Below, one piece after another: positions 25,705 to 33,617 of a stretch of 37,404 bases of DNA (positions are counted from its first letter, which is position 1; each line of letters starts with the position of its first letter). This stretch comes from Bacillota bacterium (GTDB lineage: Bacteria; Bacillota; Sulfobacillia; Sulfobacillales; JAIMBI01): the NCBI GenBank assembly GCA_021846505.1, contig JAJZWV010000040.1, positions 1 to 37,404 of the forward strand, given 5' to 3'. Both the position numbers and the translations under genes were made by a program. The notes beneath the pieces are model-generated. The model searched no databases, was not told where the DNA came from, and saw only the letters and a program-made list of their open reading frames with translations.

Positions 25705-26994
25705 GTGCACATCCACCACCCCCACACGCCGCATTGGGCGCTGGGACTTTTGTCGGCGGCCGCACTGGCCGCACTGCCCGCCTCGCTGGCGATGGCCTCG
25801 CCTTCCCCTTCGGTGTCGCTGTCTGTGTCCACCCACCAGGTGCCGCTGGGAGGCCAAGCCGTCTTCACAGCCCAGGCCGACAATGTGGCTCCGTCCGCTC
25901 TATATCAGTTTTGGGTGGAGAGCCCCGCGGGCCACTGGGCCGACGCCCAAAACTACAGCCCATCACGCACCTTGACCTTGGCGCCGCCGATGGCGGGCGG
26001 CTATGTGGTGGTGGTGGATGTGCTCACACCGGGCCAAGTGGCGGCGGGCGACTGGAGCCAAGCCATCACCACCACGCCTGCGGCGCTCTATGTGGACAGC
26101 AGCGTAAGCCTGTCCACCCCCTCCGGACCATACGTGAAGGGCCAAACCGCCACGGTGACGGCCACGGCGGCGAATGTGCCCGGGGCCCAGTATCAATTTT
26201 GGGTGGAGAGTCCCGCCGGCCAGTGGACGGGCGGGGCCTATGGCTCCGCGCGCACCGACTCCATCTCAATGCCTGCGGCCGGCACCTACCGGGTCGTGGC
26301 ATATGCCAAGGCCCCCGGCGCGCCCGGTGACGCCGCCGGCGCCCTCGAAAGCCCGGTGGCCACCTGGTCGGCTGCCGCTGGCCCGGGATCCTCTGTTGAG
26401 TTGCAGGGCGGGAAAATCTCCGCCTCCAACCCGGTGGTGCTGGCGGCCAATCAGCCGGTGGCGCTCACCATTGTCAACGTGGACGCTGGCGGCAACCCGA
26501 TCCCCATTTTGGGCACGGCCCCGGGCATCTTTCAGCTGCCGAGCCTCGCGGGCCTGTCCGGCACCGCCGAGTGGGAGCCGGCCGGCGGCGGGGTTCCTAT
26601 CACCACCGTCACGATTCCGCCCGCCGCTTCATCGGCCACGGTGTGGCTGGTGGCCAGCGAGGCGCAGGTGGTCGACAGCCTGCCGCCCGCCGTGCGCACG
26701 CTGGTCGTCACCACCAAGGCCCTCCCACATAACACCGTGCAGGTGTCGGTGGCGGGCATCCCCAATGGCCTGGGGGCTGACGAGGCAAAGCTCACGACCA
26801 CGGGGTCTGTCACGGCCGCGGTCTCGGACTCCCTGACCAGCGATGCCGCCCTCAGCGGGTTTCCGCTGGCGGTCAGTGACAGCGGCACCGCCGTCTTTGA
26901 CGTCACGGGCAGCAGCAGCCGGAATCCTCAGGTTTACACCCTCACCATCGCGGGGGTGTCCGCCCAGTTCTCCATGACCTTGGCCCCCGTGTAA
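25705..26994 (+). CDS. Large secreted protein with repeated YQFWVESPAG motif
   Basis: A 429-residue exported protein of unknown function. The N-terminus is His-rich (MHIHHPHTPHW) before a hydrophobic signal core (about 12-31), ending near AMAS. Two Ig-like repeats follow, each with SVSLS at its start and a YQFWVESPAG.W core (near residues 71 and 164). The C-terminal half is rich in Thr, Val, Ala and Gly with beta-strand patterns, and ends in YTLTIAGVSAQFSMTLAPV. The start is GTG at 25705 with GGGAGGGA at 25693-25700. The overall look is a surface or wall-associated beta-sandwich protein. I do not recognise an enzyme. A weak GC hairpin (27016-27021 with 27032-27037) lies between it and the convergent efflux operon. 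Confidence 0.75.
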   Translation: MHIHHPHTPHWALGLLSAAALAALPASLAMASPSPSVSLSVSTHQVPLGGQAVFTAQADNVAPSALYQFWVESPAGHWADAQNYSPSRTLTLAPPMAGGYVVVVDVLTPGQVAAGDWSQAITTTPAALYVDSSVSLSTPSGPYVKGQTATVTATAANVPGAQYQFWVESPAGQWTGGAYGSARTDSISMPAAGTYRVVAYAKAPGAPGDAAGALESPVATWSAAAGPGSSVELQGGKISASNPVVLAANQPVALTIVNVDAGGNPIPILGTAPGIFQLPSLAGLSGTAEWEPAGGGVPITTVTIPPAASSATVWLVASEAQVVDSLPPAVRTLVVTTKALPHNTVQVSVAGIPNGLGADEAKLTTTGSVTAAVSDSLTSDAALSGFPLAVSDSGTAVFDVTGSSSRNPQVYTLTIAGVSAQFSMTLAPV

Positions 26995-27058
26995 TCGGAG
27001 GTCCGATCGGGGCCGCCGGCTCGGTCCGGACAGCCGGAGGCCACGCTGAGGGCTTGGC

Positions 27059-27775
27059 CTAGGTGTGCACCCGCACGGAGCAGCTCTCGCCCGGCAGCAG
27101 GGTGTAGCCCATGGTGTGCAGGCGGATGTTGACCGGAATCCGCTGAGTCGTTTGCACATAGGTGCCGGCCGTCGCGGACGCCGGGATGACCGAGAAAAAG
27201 GACTGCGTCGCCGGGGCCACGGCGGTCACCGTGCCATGAAACGTGACGCCCGGGATGGCGCTGACCGTCACGTCCACCGATTCGCCCACGTGAATGTGCC
27301 GAATGTTGGTTTCCGGGATGTTGGCGGTGACGTAAGCCGTCTTCAGCTGCACCAGCGTCAGCAGCGGCGTGCCTGCGGCCACGTCCTGGCCCGCCGCCGC
27401 GCTGGTGGCGGCCACGTCGCCGGCCACCGGCGCCACAATGGGGATGGTGGTGGTGGCCGAGCTCACCCCGCTGCTGGGCGGATCCGTCTTGGCCGAAGCC
27501 GTGCTGGCTCCGGCCGGCGCCGCCGTGCTTTGGGCCGCCACGGCTTCGGTGCCAATGACTTGGCCTTTCGCGACGTGCTGCCCCACGGCCACCGTGAGGG
27601 TGGCCAGCGACCCGGGTGCACTGGCCACCACTGGCACGGTGGTGGCGGCAATGCTGGCATCCTGCGAGCTCACATAGTGGCTCTGGGTGCTGTAGTAGTA
27701 ATACGCCAGCGCGGCCACAATGGCGAGGCCCACCAGCACTAGCACGTTGACCAAAATCAGGCGGCTTGCTTTCAT
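27059..27775 (-). CDS. HlyD/EmrA-type membrane fusion protein, second copy
   Basis: A 238-residue adaptor with one N-terminal membrane helix (LILVNVLVLVGLAIVAALAYYYY, about 6-28), a split biotinyl-lipoyl-like domain (VPVVASAPGSLATLTVAVGQHVAKGQVIGTE and PIVAPVAGDVAATSAAAGQDVAAGTPLLTLV) and a C-terminal beta-barrel part ending in LLPGESCSVRVHT. The long coiled-coil hairpin of proteobacterial EmrA is missing, replaced by a short Ala/Ser/Pro-rich loop. It follows the EmrB-like gene by 32 bases. The ATG at 27775 has GAGGGGAAGAAG directly before it. It is probably the export adaptor of that pump and the last gene of the operon. Confidence 0.85.
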   Translation of the reverse strand: MKASRLILVNVLVLVGLAIVAALAYYYYSTQSHYVSSQDASIAATTVPVVASAPGSLATLTVAVGQHVAKGQVIGTEAVAAQSTAAPAGASTASAKTDPPSSGVSSATTTIPIVAPVAGDVAATSAAAGQDVAAGTPLLTLVQLKTAYVTANIPETNIRHIHVGESVDVTVSAIPGVTFHGTVTAVAPATQSFFSVIPASATAGTYVQTTQRIPVNIRLHTMGYTLLPGESCSVRVHT

Positions 27776-27807
27776 CTTCTTCCCCTCACTTTTCTCGGGC
27801 GATCGCG

Positions 27808-29397
27808 TCAGTCCATCACCAGGGCACCATCCCGCTCCCCCTGGGCCTGCTGCTGCCGATACGTCTTGACAAACAGCGCCACCACCGCTCCCACCAGCGT
27901 GAGCGCCGCCGTCAGCACAAACACGTTGTCGATCGCCAGCACAAATGCGTCGCGCGCGATCTCGCCGGTGATCAGGTAGGCGCCCAGCAGCTGGGCGCCC
28001 GGCGCCGTCATGCCGGCTCCCTGAATCAGGTGGCCCATGCCGGCCATCAGGGAGGCGCCGGCGCTGCCGGGCGTGTACGCCGCCGACAGCGTGCTGGCAA
28101 ACGCGCGGGTTTGGTCCTGCAGCACACCGGTCAGGGCCGCCAGCCCAAAGGCCCCCGACACGCGCTGCAGGATGTTGTTGACCGACGACGCCGCCCCAAT
28201 CTTCGGGTTGGGCACCGCCGACATGCCCGCGGTGGTGAGCGGCATCATGGCGAGGCCCATGCCCACACTTCGAATCATCAGCCACTCGGCCACGACGAAG
28301 GTTGGCGTGGCGGTGGACAGGTTGTGAAACACATACGTGCCGTAGCCCATGAACAGGAGGCCGACAAATACCGGCCAGCGCGCCCCCACGCGGTCGTAGA
28401 GGCGGCCCGCCAGCGGCATGAAGATGGCGGTCACCAGCGCGGCCGGCATCATGATGAGCCCGGTCTCCATCGCGCCGTAGCCCGACACCGTCTGCAGAAA
28501 CAGCGGCACGTAAAACACCCCGGCATACATGCCCACCATGACCACCATGGACAAAATATTGGTCAAGGCGTAGGACCCGTACCGAAACACGCGCAGGTCC
28601 AAAAGCGGCTCGCGCCCCGTCAGCTGCAGATACACAAACAGCACCATAAACCCGACGGAGGCAATCAGCAGCAGCAGGATGCCTTCCGAGGTCCAGCCCC
28701 ACGTCTGACCCTCCGACAGCGCCAGCAAAATGCCAAACAGCCCGGCAGCCGCGGTGGCCATGCCCGCCCAGTCCAGCCGCCCCACCGGGTGGCCGGGGAT
28801 GTTGGGCAGGTATCGCATCGCCAGCAGCACCCCGATGATGCCAATGGGCACGTTCACATAGAAAATCAGGCGCCAGTCAACGTACTGCACCAGGTAGCCG
28901 CCCAGCGTCGGCCCAATCGCCGGCGCCATGATGAGCGCCAAGCCCCAAAAGCCCATGGCTGTCCCGATGCGGTCGCGGGGCACCATGCGGTACACCAGCG
29001 ACATGGTGGTGGGCATAATCAGCCCGCCGCCCAGCGCCTGCAGGACGCGAAACCCTGACAGCACGCCCACGCTCCAGGACGCCCCGCACAGCGCCGATCC
29101 CGCGGTGAACACCATCAGCGAAAACAGATAGATCTGCTTCAGCCCGTACTTGTCGCCCAGCCAGCTGGAGATGGGCACCACCACGCCCAGCGCCAAGATG
29201 TAAATCGTCACGACCCACTCCGCCCCTTGGGTGTTGACGTTGAACACGTTCTCGATCGTCGGGATGGCAATGTTGACGATGGAGCTGTCCAGGATGCTCA
29301 TGAACGCCCCAATCACGACGACGAACAGCGCCAGCCCCCATCCCTTGCTCAGGGTGGCGCCCTCCCCCGACTGCGGCACCGCTGCGGCGGCTGCCAT
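27808..29397 (-). CDS. EmrB/QacA-type drug efflux MFS transporter (DHA2, 14 helices)
   Basis: A 529-residue proton-driven exporter. The first helix ends with LDSSIVNIAIPTIENVF, the DHA2 motif D1. Motif A is WLGDKYGLKQIYLFSL, and motif C-like GFRVLQALGGGLIMPTT and MAPAIGPTLGGYLVQYVDWRLIFYVNVPIG follow; the total hydrophobic pattern fits 14 helices. The ATG at 29397 is preceded by GAGGAGGTGAGG; further upstream in-frame codons overlap this site and are rejected. It is flanked by two HlyD-type adaptors on the same strand, in an operon headed by marR. Substrates are probably amphipathic drugs or fatty-acid-like compounds sensed by MarR (inference). Confidence 0.92.
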   Translation of the reverse strand: MAAAAAVPQSGEGATLSKGWGLALFVVVIGAFMSILDSSIVNIAIPTIENVFNVNTQGAEWVVTIYILALGVVVPISSWLGDKYGLKQIYLFSLMVFTAGSALCGASWSVGVLSGFRVLQALGGGLIMPTTMSLVYRMVPRDRIGTAMGFWGLALIMAPAIGPTLGGYLVQYVDWRLIFYVNVPIGIIGVLLAMRYLPNIPGHPVGRLDWAGMATAAAGLFGILLALSEGQTWGWTSEGILLLLIASVGFMVLFVYLQLTGREPLLDLRVFRYGSYALTNILSMVVMVGMYAGVFYVPLFLQTVSGYGAMETGLIMMPAALVTAIFMPLAGRLYDRVGARWPVFVGLLFMGYGTYVFHNLSTATPTFVVAEWLMIRSVGMGLAMMPLTTAGMSAVPNPKIGAASSVNNILQRVSGAFGLAALTGVLQDQTRAFASTLSAAYTPGSAGASLMAGMGHLIQGAGMTAPGAQLLGAYLITGEIARDAFVLAIDNVFVLTAALTLVGAVVALFVKTYRQQQAQGERDGALVMD

Positions 29398-29451
29398 GGC
29401 CTCACCTCCTCGCTCGCGGGGCTGCGCCGCTTCCGGGCCCCCGCGCAACCC

Positions 29452-30081
29452 TTACACGTGGATCTGCGCTGCCGCCGACTCACCGGGGAGAAAGCTCACT
29501 CCTTTGGGCGCCGGGGGGAGCGTCACCCACACCGGCACCCACTCGGTTTGCGGCGAAAAGCCCCGGGCGGGCAGCGGGGGAGCTGACGCGGCGAGCGTGG
29601 CCCGCCCCAGGCGGGCCACCCGCCCATGCCAGGTCCGCCCCGGGTACGCTGCCAGCGTGAGATCTACCCGCTCGCCGCGCCGCACGTGCTGCGTCTCGCT
29701 TTCAGGCAGCTCGACTTCCACAGCCGCCTCGCCGGTGCGCACCAGCGCCATCAAGGGAGCGCGCGCGGCCACTTCGGCGCCGGGGCTCGCCACCAGGGAG
29801 CCTACGCGGCCGCTTACCGGCGCCTGCACGGACAAATGCTGGCCCGCCGCGGTCGCCACGGTCATCAGCACCTCCCCGCGGTGGACCCACTCGCCCAACC
29901 CCACGCCGACGGACAGCACGTGCTCCCACTGGCTGGCCTTGACCCATGTGCTGGGCGCGGTGACAAATGCGTAGGAGCTGCTCACGAAATGCTGCTGCTG
30001 ATACTGAAACCACAGCGCGGTGGCCGAAAGGGCCGCCGCGGTGGCCCCCGCAATCAGCGCCACACCCCACCGCTGCCGCAC
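29452..30081 (-). CDS. HlyD/EmrA-type membrane fusion protein, first copy
   Basis: A 209-residue adaptor with an N-terminal membrane helix (GVALIAGATAAALSATALWF, about 6-25), the segment QQHFVSSSYAFVTAPSTWVKAS, a lipoyl-like half LSVQAPVSGRVGSLVASPGAEVAARAPLMALV, and a beta-barrel end with VSFLPGESAAAQIHV. It is much shorter than classic EmrA and has no coiled-coil hairpin of its own. The start is GTG at 30081, right after the stop of the coiled-coil gene upstream, with GGAGAGGTGG inside that gene. The pump gene begins 54 bases downstream. Confidence 0.82.
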   Translation of the reverse strand: MRQRWGVALIAGATAAALSATALWFQYQQQHFVSSSYAFVTAPSTWVKASQWEHVLSVGVGLGEWVHRGEVLMTVATAAGQHLSVQAPVSGRVGSLVASPGAEVAARAPLMALVRTGEAAVEVELPESETQHVRRGERVDLTLAAYPGRTWHGRVARLGRATLAASAPPLPARGFSPQTEWVPVWVTLPPAPKGVSFLPGESAAAQIHV

Positions 30082-30082
30082 G

Positions 30083-30895
30083 TCAGTCCACCTCTCCTGG
30101 ACACGGGTCGGACGCCTGGGCCCTCACCGCCGCGGGGCCGGGCGCTTCGCTCTCCGCCAGCGCGCCGTATCCCGCCCGCAGCAGGGCCAGCTCCTCCGCC
30201 TGCCGCAGCAGGGCCAAGAGCCGCTCCTCGCGCTGCTCAGCCGCGCGCAGGCGGTCGGCAGGCGCGTCTGCTGGGGTAATGGGGGCTTCCCGCCAGGCCA
30301 CCCACGCCGCCTCCAGCCGCTCGGCCTCCTGGTCCAGGGCCTGCCGGCGCCGCTCGATAGCCTCCGGCGTCAGCAGTCCCCGGCAGGCCGACACGTCTTG
30401 GGCAGGCTCTCCCCTCGCCCACGCCCGATACCCGTCGCGCAGCAGATGCGCATCCACCAGGCGCTCGGCGCTGACGGACTCGTGGGCCAGAACCGCCTCG
30501 GCTGCCTGCACCTGCCGCACTTCAGCTTGGCACGCCCCAACCTCCAAATGTGCCGCAAGCCATCCGCGCCGCCAGCCCGCCACCTCCGGTGGAAGCGGCG
30601 CCGCAGCCAGAGCCGCTGGCAGTGCGGCCGCCTTGGCGGCTGGGCTGGGAGCTGCCTCCGAGCGCCGCGGGCGCGTCAGCGCCAGCGACAGCAGGAGCGC
30701 CGCCAGCCCGGCTCCCCACAGTCCCCACGACCAGCCGCGATCTGCGGCCGGCAGGGCCTGGCGGAGCCACCATCCCACCGCGCCCGCCGTTAGCGCCTCT
30801 GCCACGCCGATGATCCGCATCGCGGCGAAGCCGTCCCCTCCAGTACGCACGCGCACCTCGCTCCCTTTGTTGCGCCTCACCAGGTTGATTGGCAT
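30083..30895 (-). CDS. Membrane protein with two N-terminal helices and a coiled-coil domain, unknown
   Basis: About 270 residues; no family recognised. Two adjacent membrane segments (about 28-46, around the tryptophans of GWWL, and 54-72, LWGAGLAALLLSLAL) are followed by about 190 residues rich in Ala, Glu, Arg and Leu with heptad-like patterns. Examples are IERRRQALDQEAERLEAAW and REERLLALLRQAEELALL. It lies between marR and the short HlyD adaptor and is coupled to the latter (stop and GTG 1 base apart). It may supply the coiled-coil part that the two adaptors lack (inference). The start is uncertain: ATG at 30895 after GCGGAG, or GTG at 30856 after AAAGGGAG. Confidence 0.6.
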   Translation of the reverse strand: MPINLVRRNKGSEVRVRTGGDGFAAMRIIGVAEALTAGAVGWWLRQALPAADRGWSWGLWGAGLAALLLSLALTRPRRSEAAPSPAAKAAALPAALAAAPLPPEVAGWRRGWLAAHLEVGACQAEVRQVQAAEAVLAHESVSAERLVDAHLLRDGYRAWARGEPAQDVSACRGLLTPEAIERRRQALDQEAERLEAAWVAWREAPITPADAPADRLRAAEQREERLLALLRQAEELALLRAGYGALAESEAPGPAAVRAQASDPCPGEVD

Positions 30896-30951
30896 CGGGT
30901 GGCTCCGCAGCGGTGCCGCAGGCGATCAGGTCCGCAGCCCGAAGGCTCCGG

Positions 30952-31428
30952 TCACTCGGCGCGCGGCCCGCCGTCGGGCTCCTGCCGCACACTGTCCAAA
31001 ATGACGGCGAGAATCCTGGTCAGCGCTTCTAAGTCCGCTGCGGGAATAGGCTCCGTCAGGCGGCGAAATCGCAGAAACGCTTGGTGGCGCGCCCATTCGA
31101 TGCGCTCGCGCCCACGCTCCGTCAGCCCGACCAGCACCTGCCGCCGGTCGTCCTCGTTGCGGTCCCGCACCACGGCGCCGGCGTTCACCAAGCGGTCCAC
31201 CACGCCGGTGGCCCCCGCCATGCTGATGCCCATGGCTTCCGCCAGCTCGCTCATGGGCGCGGCGCCCTCGCGCTTCGCGAGCCACACCAGCATCATGAAC
31301 TGGGTCGGCGTGAACCCCGATGCGGCGGCTGGGCCATGGTGCACGCTCCCGGCCATTCGCCCAATTTGCAGAAACAGGGACTCCACCTCGGCCAGAAGCT
31401 TGTCACGCCGTCCATCATCGCCGCTCAC
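30952..31428 (-). CDS. MarR-family transcriptional regulator of the efflux operon
   Basis: A 158-residue winged-helix protein: FTPTQFMMLVWLAKREGAAPMSELAEAMGISMAGATGVVDRLVNAGAVVRDRNEDDRRQVLVGLTERG. The wing carries the classical D.DDRRQ motif. It is the first gene of the minus-strand operon marR, coiled-coil protein, hlyD, emrB, hlyD and is probably its repressor. The GTG start at 31428 has AGGTGA 6 bases before it. A near-consensus promoter lies 34-62 bases upstream. Another MarR gene in this window (17826) is only distantly similar and serves a different transporter. Confidence 0.92.
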   Translation of the reverse strand: MSGDDGRRDKLLAEVESLFLQIGRMAGSVHHGPAAASGFTPTQFMMLVWLAKREGAAPMSELAEAMGISMAGATGVVDRLVNAGAVVRDRNEDDRRQVLVGLTERGRERIEWARHQAFLRFRRLTEPIPAADLEALTRILAVILDSVRQEPDGGPRAE

Positions 31429-31461
31429 AACAATTCACCTCACGAACTTTCAGCGATACGC

Positions 31462-31490
31462 ATTGTAAGAGTCGGGGCGCCAGCTGTCAA
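31462..31490 (-). promoter_or_regulatory. Near-consensus sigma-A promoter of the marR-efflux operon
   Basis: On the minus strand a perfect TTGACA (31490-31485) is followed after exactly 17 bases by TACAAT (31467-31462), 33 bases before the marR start codon. This is the best promoter match I find in the window. A strong promoter needs tight repression, which fits MarR control. Confidence 0.75.
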
Positions 31491-31877
31491 CCAGGCTGGG
31501 CATTCTAGGCCGCTGCGACCCGCAGATGGGAGGGCTGCGGCGAGAGAGTGCGTGGCCGCGCGGGGCGGCGTCGCGGTGCTCTGTGCTTAGCACCAAGCTC
31601 GGGGAGGCGGTCTGCGGCCGCTGGGACCGCACCCGGGCTCATGTCCGCGCCCTGCCCGCCGCCAGTTTTCAGGCGGCACGCCCCACCCCCAGCGTCACAT
31701 CGCGCCGTCGGGCGCCGCGCAACCCACGCGGCCCCGGCTCTTGGCGGGCAGGGTGCGGGCGCGGGATCAGTCAGGCTAGGCCGGTCCATGAAGCGCGGTC
31801 ATCCCCATCCGCGACGGCCGGGAGGTTCCTCCGCACGCCGCGGGTCGCCGTCGGCGCTCACGCCCCAGTGGGTAGAG
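31491..31877. other. Gene-free divergent region between marR and tetR
   Basis: No supported gene. Short open frames on both strands lack ribosome binding sites and domains. One inverted repeat, GGTGCT (31575-31580) with AGCACC (31589-31594), is visible. The flanks hold the marR promoter on one side and the tetR promoter with its operator on the other. Confidence 0.5.
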
Positions 31878-31907
31878 TTGCCCAGGCTGAGGCGGAAGTG
31901 GTAGACT
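31878..31907 (+). promoter_or_regulatory. Candidate tetR promoter
   Basis: TTGCCC (31878-31883) and TAGACT (31902-31907) are 18 bases apart, with four of six matches each. The TetR palindrome begins 7 bases after the -10 and would cover the transcription start, as expected for autorepression. Confidence 0.4.
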
Positions 31908-31913
31908 AAAAAA

Positions 31914-31929
31914 GAGACCGATCGGTCTC
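31914..31929 (+). promoter_or_regulatory. TetR operator 1, perfect palindrome
   Basis: GAGACCGATCGGTCTC reads the same on both strands (16 bp). It lies between the probable tetR -10 box and the gene. An almost identical copy precedes the next operon (32614-32628), which identifies it as the binding site of this regulator by inference. Confidence 0.75.
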
Positions 31930-31988
31930 ATCAACGAGACGCGAACTCCACCCGGGGGATCTGAGGTGCCGAGCGAGGGGGACAGAGC

Positions 31989-32594
31989 ATGGCCGCCAGC
32001 AAGGGGAAGCAAAGCAAGGCCCTCATCGTGGGCAAGGCCTCAGCTCTGTTCAACCGCCAGGGCTACCTCTCTTCGTCAATTGGGGACGTCATGCGCGAGA
32101 CGGGATTCCAGAAGGGGGGAATTTACAATCACTTCGAAAGCAAGGAAGACCTTATGTTGGCATCCTTCAGCCACGCGGTGAGCACCATGGCGCGTGCATA
32201 CCAGGAGGCCCTCCGCGGAAAGCATGGCTGCTGGGAGCACCTGCTGGCGATTGCGGGCGTATTTCAGCAGCTTGCCGCCGGGCACCTCTCACCCGGCGGA
32301 TGCCCCATCATGAACGCGGCGATTGAGGCGGACGACGCTTATCCTTCGCTCAAGGTTCAAGCGCGCCGGGCTATGGACGACCTGCTGCAGATGGTCCGCG
32401 GCGTGGTGGAGGACGGCCAGCGTGCGGGTGAAGTTTCCGCCAGCGCAGACAGTGCGGAGGTGGCGGCCGTGTTTATCGCGACGCTCGAAGGCGCCCTGAT
32501 GCTGAGCAAGTTATATGACGACGCGACCCCGCTGACCCAGGCGGTCCAGCATCTGGCGTCATGCTGGTCAGCCGAGTTGGGCTTGGCCACGTAA
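31989..32594 (+). CDS. TetR/AcrR-family transcriptional regulator
   Basis: A 201-residue repressor. The N-terminal helix-turn-helix is about residues 12-58: ALIVGKASALFNRQGYLSSSIGDVMRETGFQKGGIYNHFESKEDLMLA. The ligand domain contains GHLSPGGCPIMNAAIEADD, a motif common in one TetR subfamily (LmrA/YxaF-like). The ATG at 31989 has GAGGGGGA at 31974-31981. The same palindrome flanks the gene on both sides, so it probably represses itself and the thiolase-thioesterase-ketosynthase operon. The gene ends in a run of eight T's (32595-32602), a likely termination or pausing site before the second operator. The inducer may be an acyl-CoA or fatty acid, given the target genes (inference). Confidence 0.93.
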   Translation: MAASKGKQSKALIVGKASALFNRQGYLSSSIGDVMRETGFQKGGIYNHFESKEDLMLASFSHAVSTMARAYQEALRGKHGCWEHLLAIAGVFQQLAAGHLSPGGCPIMNAAIEADDAYPSLKVQARRAMDDLLQMVRGVVEDGQRAGEVSASADSAEVAAVFIATLEGALMLSKLYDDATPLTQAVQHLASCWSAELGLAT

Positions 32595-32613
32595 TTTTTT
32601 TTGCGTCCCAAAA

Positions 32614-32628
32614 GGACCGATCGGTCTC
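32614..32628 (+). promoter_or_regulatory. TetR operator 2, before the thiolase/thioesterase/ketosynthase operon
   Basis: GGACCGATCGGTCTC shares the 12-bp palindromic core GACCGATCGGTC and the right half of operator 1. It differs only in the outer left half. It lies 33 bases before the probable start of the decayed thiolase gene. Confidence 0.7.
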
Positions 32629-32660
32629 AAAATGACGGCGAAAGTGAGGTGACCCGAACC

Positions 32661-33568
32661 GTGACGGTAGGGTCTCGGCGCGGCGCGGTCCGGATTGACG
32701 GCGTGCGCTCGCCGATGAGAAAGAAGAACGGATCCTTGAGCACCCTGCCGCTCGACAAGCTCATGGCGCTGGTTCTGCAGGCCCTGGTGGAGCCCGACCT
32801 CATCGGCGACGCCACACGGGGGTGCGTCACGCAGATCGGGGAGCAGGGCGGCAATCTGGGAAGGTTGGCGGCCCTCTTAGCCGGGTTCGCCGTGGAGGTA
32901 GGTGGGGCGATCAATCGCGCCTGCGGATCCAGCCTGGAGGCCTTGAATCAAGGGGCGCATGCCATCATAGCCGGCAGGAGTGACATGGTGATGGCAGCCG
33001 GCAGGGAAAGCATGAGCCGGATGTCCATCGAAGGTGCCCCTGCCCCCGCCCCCGTGAGCCTGGCCGCCGAGTACGACATGGTGCCCCCAAGCGTCGCCGC
33101 GGAGCGGATCGCTCAGCAGTGGGGCCCGACGCGGCGCAACCTTGACGCCTGCGGGTGGGAGAGCCATCACAATCGCTCGAGACGCAGTCGGACAGGCGCA
33201 CTGCCTGAGAGACGGCTCCCATCCACGCTCCTGCGGCAGCGTGGGACCCCGTGGAGGGTGACGAAACGCCACCAACCGCGTCAGGCGAGCCAATGGCCCC
33301 GCTGCCTCAGGTCGCGATCGATCTGTTCGACGTATGCGGCGTTTGCATCCGCCGCGCTGGCCCGCGCGCGGGATCTTCGCCCCGACGCGAGCCGGGTCAG
33401 CGCCAACGGGGCGCGATTGCCCTGGGTCACCCCCTTGGGGCCAAGGGCACCCGCCTCGTGACCACTCTGCTACACAAGATGGAGCGGCGGAACGCCCACT
33501 ATGGGCTGACGACGCTCTGCACCTTGCACGGCATGGCCGCCGCCACCATCATCGCGCGCAAGTCCTAA
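32661..33568 (+). pseudogene. Thiolase (acetyl-CoA acyltransferase), decayed
   Basis: The first frame matches a thiolase N-terminus: TVGSRRGAVRIDG, then INRACGSSLEALNQGAHAIIAGRSDMVMAAGRESMSR with the acyl-accepting cysteine, then DMVPPSVAAERIAQQWG up to about 33180. After that the homology breaks. AIDLFD is read in another frame, AAFASAALARARDLRPDASRVSANG again in the first frame, and GAIALGHPLGAKGTRLVTTLLHKMERR in the other. About 100 middle residues are missing (about 300 codons against about 390 in intact enzymes), and the final active-site segment reads TLCTLHGMAAA instead of a CIGGG-type loop. At least two frameshifts plus a deletion make a functional enzyme unlikely. GAGGTG precedes the GTG at 32661. 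Confidence 0.82.
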
Positions 33569-33600
33569 AGTCCTAAAGTCCTAAAGTCCTAAAGTCCTAA
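33561..33600 (+). repeat. Perfect 8-bp tandem repeat, five copies
   Basis: AGTCCTAA occurs five times without a mismatch. The first copy contains the TAA that ends the thiolase frame, and the last runs directly into the ribosome binding site GGAGGAG of the thioesterase. Because the unit is not a multiple of three, the array puts a stop in all three frames. Copy-number change would alter only the leader length, not the thioesterase frame. Confidence 0.95.
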
Positions 33601-33617
33601 GGAGGAGATCACATCCG

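Noticed and set aside
27766-29058. Open frame of 430 codons on the plus strand, His/Gln/Arg-rich
   Set aside because: Antisense to the EmrB-type transporter; no ribosome binding site or recognisable domain. It is a product of codon bias on the other strand.
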